Assembly (NCBI GenBank): GCA_027491335.1
Contig: JAIXWJ010000017.1
Coordinates: forward strand, 1-35,990
Direction of reading: 5' to 3'
DNA length: 35,990 bases
Origin: Actinomycetes bacterium
GTDB taxonomy: Bacteria; Actinomycetota; Acidimicrobiia; Acidimicrobiales; Ilumatobacteraceae
The position numbers were made by a program, and so were the translations under genes. Under the pieces are notes generated by a model, which saw only the letters and a list, made by a program, of their open reading frames with translations, was not told where the DNA came from and searched no databases. Shown in pieces: positions 28,195-35,701 of this stretch. How positions within the stretch are numbered: position 1 is the stretch's first letter; every line of letters begins with the position of its first letter.

Positions 28195-29532
28195 ATGTCT
28201 CGCGGACCGATCTTGCGCATGTTGGAGTGGTCGACCATGTCGGCGTCCGAGCGCGACGCGTTGGTGGATCGCGATCTGAACAAGGTGATCACGTCGGCGT
28301 TGCGCGAGCAGATCGCGGGCTTGGTCGCCGACGTGCGCGATCGTGGTGACGCCGCCGTGTGCGATGCGCTGCGCGCCTTCGACAAGGTCGACGTCGAGCC
28401 CTCGGGCTTGCGCGTGTCGGACGCCGAGTGGGACGCCGCGCCGGCAGCGGTTCCGTCGGAACTGGTGCGCGCGATCGACGACATGGTCGATCACATTCGG
28501 CGGTTCAACGAGCAGGTGATGACGCATCGGGGCAATTGGTCCTTCGAGAGCGACCCGGGGCTGATGGTGGGCGAGCGAACCAGCGCCATCGCGTCGGCCG
28601 GTTTGTTCTGCCCGAGTGGCAAGGCCAGTTACCCGAGCGTGCTGGCGCAGTTGGGAACTCCGGCCGTGGTGGCGGGTGTTCCGCGGGTGGCCGTGGTGGT
28701 GCCACCCAAGCCCGGCGCGAACGGAGCCGTCGATCCGGTGGTGTTGATGGTGGCGCGCGCTCTGGGGTTGCGCGACGTGTTCCGGGTGAACGGTCCCGCC
28801 GGTGTGGCGGCGTTGGCGTTCGGCACCGAATCCATTCCCAAGGTGGTCAAGATCATGGGTCCGGGATCGTTGCCCGTGACCGTGGCCCAAATGGAAGTGC
28901 AGCGTTACGGCACGTCCACGCAGATGGCGTTGGGTCCCACCGAGAGTTTGGTGATCGCCGACGAGACCGCCGACCCCGTGCGCTTGGCCGCCGACTTGTT
29001 GATCGAGGCCGAGCACGGCACCGACAGCTGCACGTTGTTGGTGACCACATCGGCGACCTTGGCCATCGCGGTAGAAGCGGAACTGGCCAAGCAGATCGAG
29101 CTGTTGCCCACCGAACGGGCGGAAGCGGCCGCCGCATCGTTGGGTGTGAACGGTGGATGCGTGGTGGTTGGTTCGTTCGCCGAAGCCGCCGAAGTGGCCA
29201 ACGCGTTCGCGCCCGAGCACCTGCAGATCGCGGTGGCGGACTCCAAGGTGGACGACGTCGTCGATCGACTGGTGCACGCCGGTGAGATTCTGATCGGGCA
29301 ACACACTCCGTTCTCGGCGGCGAACTTCGTGATCGGTTGTCCGGCGTCCTTGCCCACCAATGGTTTCGCGCGCGTCACCAGCGGGGTGACGGTGGACGCG
29401 TTCCTGAAGCGCACCGCCGTGGCTCGCGCCGACGAGAACGCGTTGCGGCGCATCGCTCCGAGCGTGATCGCTCTGGCCGACGTCGAGGGTTTCCCGGCTC
29501 ACGCCAACGCAATTCGTCTGCGTTTCTCCTAA
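28195..29532 (+). CDS. histidinol dehydrogenase family protein with altered active site
   Basis: A 445-residue NAD-dependent dehydrogenase of the HisD family. Recognisable elements are CPSGKASYPSVL, AGVPRVAVVVPPKPG, the IMGPGSLPVTVAQ loop, GPTESLVIAD, and APEHLQI with the Glu341-His342 catalytic pair. Compared with E. coli HisD as I recall it (metal ligands Gln259, His262, Asp360, His419), the equivalents here are Glu271, His274, Asn377 and His436. Two ligands are thus exchanged with overall charge kept. His367 of the NHVLPT motif becomes Ala384 (PASLPT). It is probably not histidinol dehydrogenase but a paralogue acting on another alcohol, as HpsN does for a sulfonated diol. No his genes are nearby. 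ATG 28195 is preferred; a later Met at residue 15 is possible. Confidence 0.85.
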   Translation: MSRGPILRMLEWSTMSASERDALVDRDLNKVITSALREQIAGLVADVRDRGDAAVCDALRAFDKVDVEPSGLRVSDAEWDAAPAAVPSELVRAIDDMVDHIRRFNEQVMTHRGNWSFESDPGLMVGERTSAIASAGLFCPSGKASYPSVLAQLGTPAVVAGVPRVAVVVPPKPGANGAVDPVVLMVARALGLRDVFRVNGPAGVAALAFGTESIPKVVKIMGPGSLPVTVAQMEVQRYGTSTQMALGPTESLVIADETADPVRLAADLLIEAEHGTDSCTLLVTTSATLAIAVEAELAKQIELLPTERAEAAAASLGVNGGCVVVGSFAEAAEVANAFAPEHLQIAVADSKVDDVVDRLVHAGEILIGQHTPFSAANFVIGCPASLPTNGFARVTSGVTVDAFLKRTAVARADENALRRIAPSVIALADVEGFPAHANAIRLRFS

Positions 29533-29535
29533 GTT
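29530..29535 (+). promoter_or_regulatory. -10-like TAAGTT before phr
   Basis: TAAGTT includes the stop codon of the HisD-like gene and ends exactly 7 nt before ATG 29543. No Shine-Dalgarno. Putative leaderless promoter; it favours ATG 29543 over the TTG at 29534. Confidence 0.3.
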
Positions 29536-29542
29536 GGCGCGC

Positions 29543-30904
29543 ATGACGCGCGCCATCATGTGGTTTCGACGGGACCTTCGATTGGCCGACAATCCGGCGT
29601 TGCTGGCGGCCCTCGCCGAGCACACCGACGTGGTTCCGGTGTTCGTGGTCGATCCACTGTTGATGTCGCGATCCGGTGCGCCACGTCGGGCGTACATGTG
29701 CGAGGCGTTGAACGCGCTGGATGATTCCATGGGTCGGGCTCTTGTGTACAGATACGGCGACCCGGTGGACGTGATCCCGGCATTGGTGGCCGAAGTGGGG
29801 GCATCCGCGGTGTACGCGGCCCGCGACTTCGCTCCCTACGGTTCGCGTCGCGACGAAGCGGTGAACGAGAGGCTGTCGGCCGCGGGTGTTTCGTTGCGTT
29901 TCGTGGGATCTCCCTACGCGGTGAATCCCGGCACCATCACCAAGGACGACGGCACCTCGTACTCGGTGTTCACACCGTTCTCGAAACGCTGGCTCGTGCA
30001 TGGCTGGGAACGACCACTCGATGCGCCACGCGATCCGAACTGGGTGGGTGCACCAACGGTTCCCTGCGAGGGGCGGCCTCCGCGACCCGACGTCGAGTTC
30101 GAACTTCCCGCGTTCGACGAGCGCGGTGTGCACCAACAGTGGGCCGAGTTCCGTGATCGAGGGGTCGACGGTCTCGATGGATACGACCAACGTCGCAACG
30201 ACCCCGGTGTGCCGGGCACCAGTCGGATGTCGATCGCTCTGCGTTGGGGCATCGTGCATCCGCGCCAGTTGTTGGCCGACCTTCAGGGAACCCGAGCGCA
30301 CGACGTCTACCGAAGCGAGATCGCTTGGCGCGAGTTCTACGGAGACGTGTTGCATCGATTCCCCGATTCGGGCTGGCGCAACCTGAACCGCAAGATGGAC
30401 GCCATGGTTCACGACGAGGGTCCGGTGGCCGAGGGACGGTTCGCCGCTTGGTGTCGGGGTGAGACCGGTTATCCGATCGTGGACGCGGGCATGCGCGAGC
30501 TGAAACGGACCGGCTGGATGCACAACCGTGTGCGCATGATCGTGGCCAGCTTCCTCGTGAAGGATCTGCACCTGCCGTGGCAATGGGGCGCGCGTCATTT
30601 CATGGATCATCTGATGGACGGGGACCTGGCCAGCAACGCCCATGGCTGGCAGTGGACGGCCGGCACCGGAACCGACGCCGCTCCGTATTACCGAGTGTTC
30701 AACCCGGCGCTGCAGGGGGAGCGGTACGACCCGAACGGCGACTATGTGCGCACGTTCGTGCCCGAGGTCGCCGACCTTCCGACGCCGATCATCCACGCGC
30801 CCGGTGGCAAGGGTGGCGCGGTGCCGTTGGGATACGTGGCGCCGATCGTGGATCATGCGGTGGAGCGCGACGAGTCGTTGGCGCGCCTCAAGGCCCTCGG
30901 CTAA
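29543..30904 (+). CDS. phr: deoxyribodipyrimidine photolyase (class I, cryptochrome/photolyase family)
   Basis: A 453-residue flavoprotein that repairs UV-induced pyrimidine dimers with light. The N-terminal antenna domain starts at IMWFRRDLRLADNPAL (Rossmann-like). The C-terminal FAD domain contains TGYPIVDAGMRELKRTGWMHNRVRM, FLVKDLHLPWQWGARHFMDHLMDGD, and SNAHGWQWTAGTGTDAAPYYRVFNP, the most conserved segment around flavin and lesion. The Trp residues of the electron-transfer chain region are present. Length is typical. An alternative start at TTG 29534 adds three residues. It lies 10 nt after the HisD-like gene. Consistent with a sunlit habitat, though photolyases are widespread. Confidence 0.95.
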   Translation: MTRAIMWFRRDLRLADNPALLAALAEHTDVVPVFVVDPLLMSRSGAPRRAYMCEALNALDDSMGRALVYRYGDPVDVIPALVAEVGASAVYAARDFAPYGSRRDEAVNERLSAAGVSLRFVGSPYAVNPGTITKDDGTSYSVFTPFSKRWLVHGWERPLDAPRDPNWVGAPTVPCEGRPPRPDVEFELPAFDERGVHQQWAEFRDRGVDGLDGYDQRRNDPGVPGTSRMSIALRWGIVHPRQLLADLQGTRAHDVYRSEIAWREFYGDVLHRFPDSGWRNLNRKMDAMVHDEGPVAEGRFAAWCRGETGYPIVDAGMRELKRTGWMHNRVRMIVASFLVKDLHLPWQWGARHFMDHLMDGDLASNAHGWQWTAGTGTDAAPYYRVFNPALQGERYDPNGDYVRTFVPEVADLPTPIIHAPGGKGGAVPLGYVAPIVDHAVERDESLARLKALG

Positions 30905-30909
30905 ATCCT

Positions 30910-30947
30910 CCCCACCCGTTGGTAGCGCCCAATGGGGGAGGGTGGGG
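30910..30947. terminator. possible hairpin after phr
   Basis: CCCCACCC (30910-30917) and GGGTGGGG (30940-30947) form an 8-bp stem with a 22-nt loop, just after the phr stop. It interleaves with a second inverted repeat before hrcA, so only one of the two may be real. Confidence 0.3.
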
Positions 30948-30956
30948 CGGTACTAA
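30919..30956. promoter_or_regulatory. inverted repeat upstream of hrcA (not a canonical CIRCE)
   Basis: TTGGTAGCGCCC (30919-30930) and GGGCGGTACTAA (30945-30956) are inverted copies matching at 10 of 12 positions with 14 bp between. The right arm overlaps TAAACT (30954-30959), a -10-like hexamer 10 nt before the hrcA ATG. The canonical CIRCE (TTAGCACTC-N9-GAGTGCTAA) is absent. It is a candidate divergent operator for HrcA autoregulation. Confidence 0.35.
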
Positions 30957-30969
30957 ACTACCGATCACC

Positions 30970-31965
30970 ATGCTTGATGATCGCAAGACCGCCATCCTGC
31001 GAGCCGTGGTGCAGGAGTACATCGGATCGGGCCAACCCGTCGGCTCCACCCACATCGCCAGCGCCCACGACATCAACGTTTCCTCGGCCACCGTTCGCAA
31101 CGAGATGGCCGTTCTGGAGCAAGAAGGGTTCCTCATTCAGCCCCACACTTCGGCCGGGCGTATTCCCACCGACAAGGGCTACCGCTTCTTCGTCGATCAT
31201 CTCAGCCAGCCCGGTCGCCTCGACGACGTGAAGGTCACCCAGGTGCGGCAGTTCTTCGACGGCGCGCACGGCCGCATGGAAGAGCTGTTGGCGCGCACCT
31301 CGCACTTGGTCGCCGGTCTCACCAACTACGCATCGGTGGTGATGGGCCCCAAGGTGGAGCAGGCCGACATCCGTTCCGTGCAGGTGGTCGGTCTCTCGGC
31401 TCGTCAAGCGATGGTGGTCGCGGTGATGTCGAACGGGTCCGTGGAGAGCCAGCATCTGGAATTCGATGCCGAGGTGTCCGAGACTCGACTGGGCGCGGCC
31501 ACCGTTCATCTGCAGCGCGCGCTTGTGGGTCGAACGCTCGTCGATTTGGGCGACCTGACGTCGTCGGGCGACGCCGGCGTGGACGCCGTGTGCGCCAAGG
31601 CCGCCGCCGCTTTGGGTGGAGCCAGTGCCGACAACCCGGTCTTCGTTGGTGGAGCGTCTTCGATGGCGTCGGCGTTCGACGCCGTGGACGTGGTGCGTCA
31701 AGTGCTTCAGACTCTCGAACAGCAGTACCTGGTGGTGTCGTTGGTGCGCGACATCCTGAATCGCGGTCTTAGTGTGGCCATCGGCGCCGAACACGGCATC
31801 GAGCCCTTGGCCAATTGCTCGGTGGTGGTGGCTCCGGTGGTGGTCGACGGCCAGCAGATGGGCACCGTCGGCGTCCTGGGTCCCACCCGCATGGATTACC
31901 CGCAAGCTCTGGCCACCGTCGAGGTGGTGTCGGATCGACTCGGGCGCCGTTTGGGTGAGGGCTGA
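30970..31965 (+). CDS. hrcA: heat-inducible transcriptional repressor HrcA
   Basis: A 331-residue repressor that binds CIRCE operators of groE and dnaK/dnaJ operons and needs GroEL for activity. The winged-helix N-terminus (LDDRKTAILRAVVQEYIGSGQPVGS, and SSATVRNEMAVLEQEGFLIQPHTSAGRIPTDKGYR region, residues 1-75) is highly characteristic. The GAF-like C-terminal domain ends with IEPLANCSVVVAPVVVDGQQMGTVGVLGPTRMDYPQ. ATG 30970 starts the conserved N-terminus; the frame extends upstream into phr. It lies 54 nt before dnaJ, the usual partner. It may be regulated by the inverted repeat at 30919-30956. Confidence 0.96.
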   Translation: MLDDRKTAILRAVVQEYIGSGQPVGSTHIASAHDINVSSATVRNEMAVLEQEGFLIQPHTSAGRIPTDKGYRFFVDHLSQPGRLDDVKVTQVRQFFDGAHGRMEELLARTSHLVAGLTNYASVVMGPKVEQADIRSVQVVGLSARQAMVVAVMSNGSVESQHLEFDAEVSETRLGAATVHLQRALVGRTLVDLGDLTSSGDAGVDAVCAKAAAALGGASADNPVFVGGASSMASAFDAVDVVRQVLQTLEQQYLVVSLVRDILNRGLSVAIGAEHGIEPLANCSVVVAPVVVDGQQMGTVGVLGPTRMDYPQALATVEVVSDRLGRRLGEG

Positions 31966-31976
31966 GTAGACGGTCG

Positions 31977-31990
31977 CCGCCCGCGGGCGG
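31977..31990. repeat. perfect 14-bp palindrome between hrcA and dnaJ
   Basis: CCGCCCGCGGGCGG is its own reverse complement, lying 11 nt after the hrcA stop and 29 nt before the dnaJ start. It could be a protein site or a small attenuating structure, but such GC-only palindromes also occur by chance. Confidence 0.4.
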
Positions 31991-32019
31991 TTGACTGTGG
32001 CGCGAGATGGTGAATCGAC

Positions 32020-33138
32020 ATGGCTGACTACTACGAATTGCTCGGTGTGTCGCGCAATGCGTCGGCCGACGAGATCAAGAAGGCCTACCGCGTGAAGGCC
32101 CGTCAACTGCATCCCGACGCGAACCCCGGTGATGCCGCGGCCGAGGAGAAGTTCAAGCAGGTCGCCCAGGCGTACGAGGTGTTGAGCGACGCCGATGCGC
32201 GCGCGCGTTACGACCGTTTCGGTGAGGCCGGGGTGTCCGGCGCCGGTGGCGGTGGCGACTTCTTCGGTGGTGGCGGCGGATTGGGCGACATCTTCGAAAC
32301 GTTCTTCGGTGGGGGCAGTCCCTTCGGACAGCAACGTGGTCCGGCGGGTCCTCCTCGCGGTCAGGACCTGGAAGTGGTGGCCGACCTCGATTTCGAGCAG
32401 GCGGTGTTCGGAGCCACCTTGCCCGTGAGCGTGCGCACCGCGTTGTCGTGCGATGACTGCGGCGGGTCGGGTGCGGGTGCGGGCACCCAACCGGTGACGT
32501 GCAGCGAATGCAACGGCCAAGGTCAGGTGCAACGCGTGCGTCAGAGCATCCTGGGTCAGATGGTCACGATGCAGGCCTGCCAGCGGTGCCGTGGGTTCGG
32601 TCGCGTGATCGCCACGCCCTGTTCCGGTTGTTCGGGCGAAGGTCGTGTGGTCACCGAGAAGACGTTCCAGGTGGACGTGCCCGCGGGTGTGGACACCGGC
32701 AGCACGTTGCGTCTGACCGGACGTGGCGCCGTGGGTCCGCGCGGCGGTGGGGCCGGCGATTTGTTCGTGCATCTGCGCGTTCGTCCGCACGAGCGGTACG
32801 AGCGCGACGGTTTCGATCTGGTGACGGTGGTGGAGGTGTCCATCGCTCAGGCCGCACTCGGCGTGTCGTTGCAGTTGCCCACGCTCGATGGTGACGAGAC
32901 CTTGGTGGTGCCCGCCGGCACCCAGCCGGGCCGCGAGTTCGTGTTGAAGCGTCGAGGCGTGCCGCGTTTGCAGTCCAGTGGTCGCGGAGATCTGCGCGTG
33001 ATCATCTCGGTGAAGGTGCCCACCAAGTTGTCCGACGACGAATCGCGTTTGTTGCGTCAGTTCGCCGACGCACGCGGTGAAGACGTCGCTCCGGCCGACA
33101 CCTCGTTCTTCTCGAAGATCAAGTCGGCGTTCTCGTGA
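32020..33138 (+). CDS. dnaJ: chaperone protein DnaJ
   Basis: A 372-residue type I Hsp40 co-chaperone that stimulates DnaK ATPase. The J domain carries HPD at residues 31-33. A Gly/Phe-rich linker follows (residues ~71-112). Four zinc-finger repeats follow: CDDCGGSG (144), CSECNGQG (161), CQRCRGFG (187) and CSGCSGEG (201). The C-terminal substrate-binding domains end with a short acidic/basic tail. All type I elements are intact. It follows hrcA, and its stop overlaps the rsmE start by 4 nt (GTGA). No dnaK or grpE in the window, so this is the second, hrcA-linked DnaJ type common in actinobacteria. Confidence 0.97.
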   Translation: MADYYELLGVSRNASADEIKKAYRVKARQLHPDANPGDAAAEEKFKQVAQAYEVLSDADARARYDRFGEAGVSGAGGGGDFFGGGGGLGDIFETFFGGGSPFGQQRGPAGPPRGQDLEVVADLDFEQAVFGATLPVSVRTALSCDDCGGSGAGAGTQPVTCSECNGQGQVQRVRQSILGQMVTMQACQRCRGFGRVIATPCSGCSGEGRVVTEKTFQVDVPAGVDTGSTLRLTGRGAVGPRGGGAGDLFVHLRVRPHERYERDGFDLVTVVEVSIAQAALGVSLQLPTLDGDETLVVPAGTQPGREFVLKRRGVPRLQSSGRGDLRVIISVKVPTKLSDDESRLLRQFADARGEDVAPADTSFFSKIKSAFS

Positions 33139-33809
33139 ACGAGCGGCGTCGCGCCGCCACCCACGTGATCGTGGACGATGTGACGGTGCCGGTGTTGGCC
33201 GACGACGACCGGCATCATCTGGTGCGGGTGTTGCGTTTGCGCGACGGTGAGACCGTGTCGGTCACCGACGGTCGAGGTTCGTGGCGACTGTGCGCATGGT
33301 CGAGCGGTGAGTTGCGACCCACCACCGACATCGTTCGCGAACCGGACCGCGCACCGTTGGGAGTGGCGTTCGCGTTGTGCAAGTCCGACAAGCCCGAGAC
33401 GATCGTGCAAAAGCTCACGGAGTTGGGTGTGGACCTGATCGTGCCGTTCGTGTCGACTCGCTCGGTGGTGAAATGGGACGACGACAAGGCCGACCGCAAT
33501 CTCGATCGCTGGCGCAAGGTGGCACGCGAAGCGGTGATGCAGAGTCGTCAGGTGTTCGTGCCCCGCATCGAACCGTTGGTGGCTTCGGTGGCGGACCTGG
33601 TGGCACGTCACGGTGGTGGACTGGCCGTCGCCGAGCCCGAGGGCGGGCCCATCGGTGCCGGAGTTTCCGTGATCGCGGTGGGCCCCGAAGGAGGCTTCAC
33701 GGACGAGGAGATCGCGTGCTTCGGATCGACGGTGGGCTTGCCTGGTGGCGTGTTGCGAGCCGAGACGGCGGCCGTGGTGGCCGGCACGTTGCTGGTGGCG
33801 CGACGCTGA
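33135..33809 (+). CDS. rsmE: 16S rRNA (uracil1498-N3)-methyltransferase
   Basis: A 224-residue SPOUT-class methyltransferase that modifies U1498 of 16S rRNA using S-adenosylmethionine. An N-terminal PUA-like domain ([20 protein letters not shown]) precedes the catalytic knot. The knot has [43 protein letters not shown] and LRAETAAVV, all diagnostic. The start is GTG at 33135, overlapping the dnaJ stop. The hrcA-dnaJ-rsmE order is widely conserved in actinobacteria. Confidence 0.95.
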   Translation: MNERRRAATHVIVDDVTVPVLADDDRHHLVRVLRLRDGETVSVTDGRGSWRLCAWSSGELRPTTDIVREPDRAPLGVAFALCKSDKPETIVQKLTELGVDLIVPFVSTRSVVKWDDDKADRNLDRWRKVAREAVMQSRQVFVPRIEPLVASVADLVARHGGGLAVAEPEGGPIGAGVSVIAVGPEGGFTDEEIACFGSTVGLPGGVLRAETAAVVAGTLLVARR

Positions 33810-33831
33810 CATTCGGCTGACTTCCGTGCTT

Positions 33832-33852
33832 CCTGCCACGGAGAGTGGCGGG
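33832..33852. terminator. hairpin after rsmE
   Basis: CCTGCCAC, loop GGAGA, GTGGCGGG: an 8-bp stem with one T-G pair, 22 nt after the rsmE stop. It may terminate the hrcA-dnaJ-rsmE transcript. No T-run. Confidence 0.45.
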
Positions 33853-33861
33853 GTCACCTCG

Positions 33862-33867
33862 TAGATT
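33862..33867 (+). promoter_or_regulatory. possible -10 (TAGATT) of the BldD-like gene
   Basis: TAGATT lies 36 nt before ATG 33904, in the gap after the rsmE hairpin. It would give a leader of about 30 nt that includes GGGAGAGGA. No clear -35. Confidence 0.35.
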
Positions 33868-33903
33868 GGTTCTCGTTCACCGAGGGCGGTGGGAGAGGAC
33901 GCG

Positions 33904-34416
33904 ATGGCGCAGGAATCCGAGGTCGACGACGCCGCATCGCGGGCCTACAACCAGCGGGTGGGCGAACGTCTGCGATCCATCCGCAAGCAAAAGAAGATGT
34001 CGCTCCAGGAGCTGGAGTCGGTGTCCAACGAGGAGTTCAAGGCCTCGGTGGTGGGCGCCTACGAGCGTGGAGAGCGGTCGGTGTCGTTGCCACGCCTCCA
34101 TCGATTGGCCGAGATCTACAACGTGCCCACCGAGCAGCTGTTGCCCCGTGACGCGGCAGGTGGGGTGGACGGTGCGGCACCACGGCGAAAGATGGCCATC
34201 GACCTGGTGGCCTTGGCCGCCAAGAAGGGCGCCGCATACGAAATGCTCGGCCGATTCCTGTCGATGATTCAGGTTCAACGCGGCGACTTCAACGGAAAGG
34301 TGCTCACGGTGCGCGCCGATGACGTGCGCGCCATCGCGGCCATGCTGAACGTGGCCACCGAGGACGTGGCCGCCACGCTCGAGGATCTCGGGTTGCTCTT
34401 CCGGCCGACCGCGTGA
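33904..34416 (+). CDS. BldD-like XRE-family regulator with c-di-GMP-binding motif
   Basis: A 170-residue DNA-binding regulator. Residues 17-81 form an XRE/Cro-type HTH (VGERLRSIRKQKKMSLQELE, then VVGAYERGERSVSLPRLHRL), very close in pattern to Streptomyces BldD. Residues 98-165 match the BldD C-terminal domain. The c-di-GMP signature RxD-X8-RxxD is intact: Arg126-Gly-Asp128 and Arg137-Ala-Asp-Asp140. In Streptomyces, tetrameric c-di-GMP bridges BldD dimers to repress development. Here the function may be similar signalling but without known sporulation. GGGAGAGGA precedes ATG 33904; an upstream GTG at 33889 is possible. The stop overlaps hemW, so the two are co-transcribed. Confidence 0.92.
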   Translation: MAQESEVDDAASRAYNQRVGERLRSIRKQKKMSLQELESVSNEEFKASVVGAYERGERSVSLPRLHRLAEIYNVPTEQLLPRDAAGGVDGAAPRRKMAIDLVALAAKKGAAYEMLGRFLSMIQVQRGDFNGKVLTVRADDVRAIAAMLNVATEDVAATLEDLGLLFRPTA

Positions 34417-35492
34417 TGGAGGGCTCCGTCGACTTCGGGGTGTACGTGCACATCCCGTTCTGTCGTCATCGTTGCGACTACTGCGCCTTCGCCACCTTCA
34501 CCGATCGCGACGAGGTGATTCCCAACTACTTGAACGCACTGGCCACCGAGATCGCCCGCGCGGTGGAGTCGGGCATGCCTCGAGCCACGTCGATCTTCGT
34601 CGGCGGTGGCACCCCCACGCGCGTTCCGCCGACGGCTCTGATGACGGCCCTGAGTGGCGTGCCGCGAACCGCGGACTGCGAGTTCACCATCGAGTGCAAC
34701 CCCGACGACGTGACGGCCGAGATGATGCGTGTCTTCGCGGACGGGGGAGTGAATCGACTGAGTTTCGGTGTGCAGTCAATGCAGGATCACGTGTTGAAGT
34801 CGTTGGGTCGCACGCACGACCCGGCCAACGTGGTGAAAGCGCTGGCGTTCGCGCGTGGGGCCGGCATCGACGACATCAACCTCGACATCATCTACGGCGT
34901 GCACGGAGAGTCCGTCGATGATTGGCGTCGTACCGTGAACGCGACCCTGGAATTGGGTCCGACGCACGTGTCCGCCTACGGCTTGACGGTGGAGGCCGGG
35001 ACGCCGCTGGCCGACGATCCCGCGCGCCATCCCGACGACGACGTGCAAGCGGAAATGTACGAGTTGGTCGACGATCTGCTGACGGCGGCGGGAATGGCGA
35101 ACTACGAAGTGTCGAACTGGTCCCGACCCGGACACGAGTGTCGTCACAACCGTGTGTATTGGTCGCAAGGCGACTACCTGGGTTTCGGCAGCGCGGCTCA
35201 TTCCCATCGCGCGGGACGACGATGGTGGAACGTGCGCACCCCGGACCGATTCATCGAACTGATCGACGCGGGGAAATCGGCCGAATCGGCGGGGGAGTCG
35301 CTGGACGACGAAGCTCGCCGCATCGAAGGGCTTCAGCTGTCGTTGCGCACCACGTCGGGCGTTCCGGAGGAGTCGTTCGACGCCGAAGATCTGCAGATGA
35401 TGGGGGATCTGTTGTCGGTCGAGAACGGACGGGCCCGATTGACGCGCGCCGGACGCCTGTTGGCCAACGAGGTGGCCCTTCGGTTGAAGTAG
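34413..35492 (+). CDS. hemW: radical SAM heme chaperone HemW
   Basis: A 359-residue radical-SAM protein, HemN-like but of the HemW clade, thought to insert heme into respiratory enzymes. The cluster motif is CRHRCDYC (Cys17, Cys21, Cys24) in the context YVHIPFC. FVGGGTPTRVP, ECNPDDVT, NRLSFGVQSMQDHVLKSLGRTHD and YEVSNWSRPGHECRHNRVYW are typical of the family; the last is the HemW region distinct from coproporphyrinogen oxidase. GTG 34413 overlaps the BldD-like stop by 4 nt. The next codon, ATG 34416, is an equally good start. Commonly called hemN or hemW next to lepA and hrcA in other genomes; here it is displaced downstream. Confidence 0.94.
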   Translation: MMEGSVDFGVYVHIPFCRHRCDYCAFATFTDRDEVIPNYLNALATEIARAVESGMPRATSIFVGGGTPTRVPPTALMTALSGVPRTADCEFTIECNPDDVTAEMMRVFADGGVNRLSFGVQSMQDHVLKSLGRTHDPANVVKALAFARGAGIDDINLDIIYGVHGESVDDWRRTVNATLELGPTHVSAYGLTVEAGTPLADDPARHPDDDVQAEMYELVDDLLTAAGMANYEVSNWSRPGHECRHNRVYWSQGDYLGFGSAAHSHRAGRRWWNVRTPDRFIELIDAGKSAESAGESLDDEARRIEGLQLSLRTTSGVPEESFDAEDLQMMGDLLSVENGRARLTRAGRLLANEVALRLK

Positions 35493-35513
35493 GGCCACCC
35501 CACATGGGTGCCC
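35492..35513. terminator. hairpin after hemW
   Basis: GGG-C-CACCC, loop CACAT, GGGTG-CCC: an eight-pair stem with one bulged C, at the hemW stop codon. Likely the end of the BldD-hemW transcript. No T-run. Confidence 0.4.
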
Positions 35514-35555
35514 GGCCCGAACATCGTTGTCACCACCACATTCACGCCGAACCGG

Positions 35556-35583
35556 TTGGGGCGACGGGATGCGGGGCTAGGCT
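35556..35583 (+). promoter_or_regulatory. promoter of tRNA-Val
   Basis: TTGGGG (35556-35561) and TAGGCT (35578-35583) are spaced by 16 bp and end 12 nt before the mature tRNA 5' end. This is a normal arrangement for a sigma-70-type promoter. Confidence 0.55.
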
Positions 35584-35595
35584 GAGGGGGCTTTC

Positions 35596-35672
35596 GGGCG
35601 TGTAGCTCAGTTGGTTAGAGCGCCACCATGACACGGTGGAGGTCCCGGGTTCGAGTCCCGTCACGCCCACCA
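35596..35672 (+). tRNA. tRNA-Val (anticodon GAC)
   Basis: A 77-nt cloverleaf. The acceptor stem GGGCGTG pairs perfectly with CACGCCC. The D arm is GCTC-AGTTGGTTA-GAGC, the anticodon stem is CCACC/GGTGG with loop ATGACAC (anticodon GAC), and the variable loop is AGGTC. The T arm is CCGGG-TTCGAGT-CCCGT, with a C-T mismatch at the outermost pair. Discriminator A and the CCA end are encoded. It reads GUC and GUU codons. Confidence 0.93.
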
Positions 35673-35677
35673 GAGCG

Positions 35678-35701
35678 GAACCCGGTCAGACGACCGGGTT
35701 C
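35678..35701 (+). terminator. hairpin downstream of tRNA-Val
   Basis: GAACCCGGTC, loop AGAC, GACCGGGTTC: a perfect 10-bp stem beginning 5 nt after the tRNA CCA. The following bases are TGTGGTGTAG, not a T-run, but the stem is strong and well placed. Confidence 0.7.

Noticed and set aside
27553..29730. Very long minus-strand open frame (725 codons) opposite the MFS and HisD-like genes
   Set aside because: It is an antisense shadow of high-GC genes: His/Arg/Gly-rich low-complexity translation and no domain, while the plus strand encodes clear families.
30905..30969. Canonical CIRCE element before hrcA
   Set aside because: TTAGCACTC-N9-GAGTGCTAA is not present; only a divergent, wider inverted repeat is seen.
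33810..33903. BldD-type autoregulatory palindrome (TNAC-N5-GTNA) upstream of the BldD-like gene
   Set aside because: TGAC and TCAC half-sites occur but none pairs with a GTNA at the required spacing.
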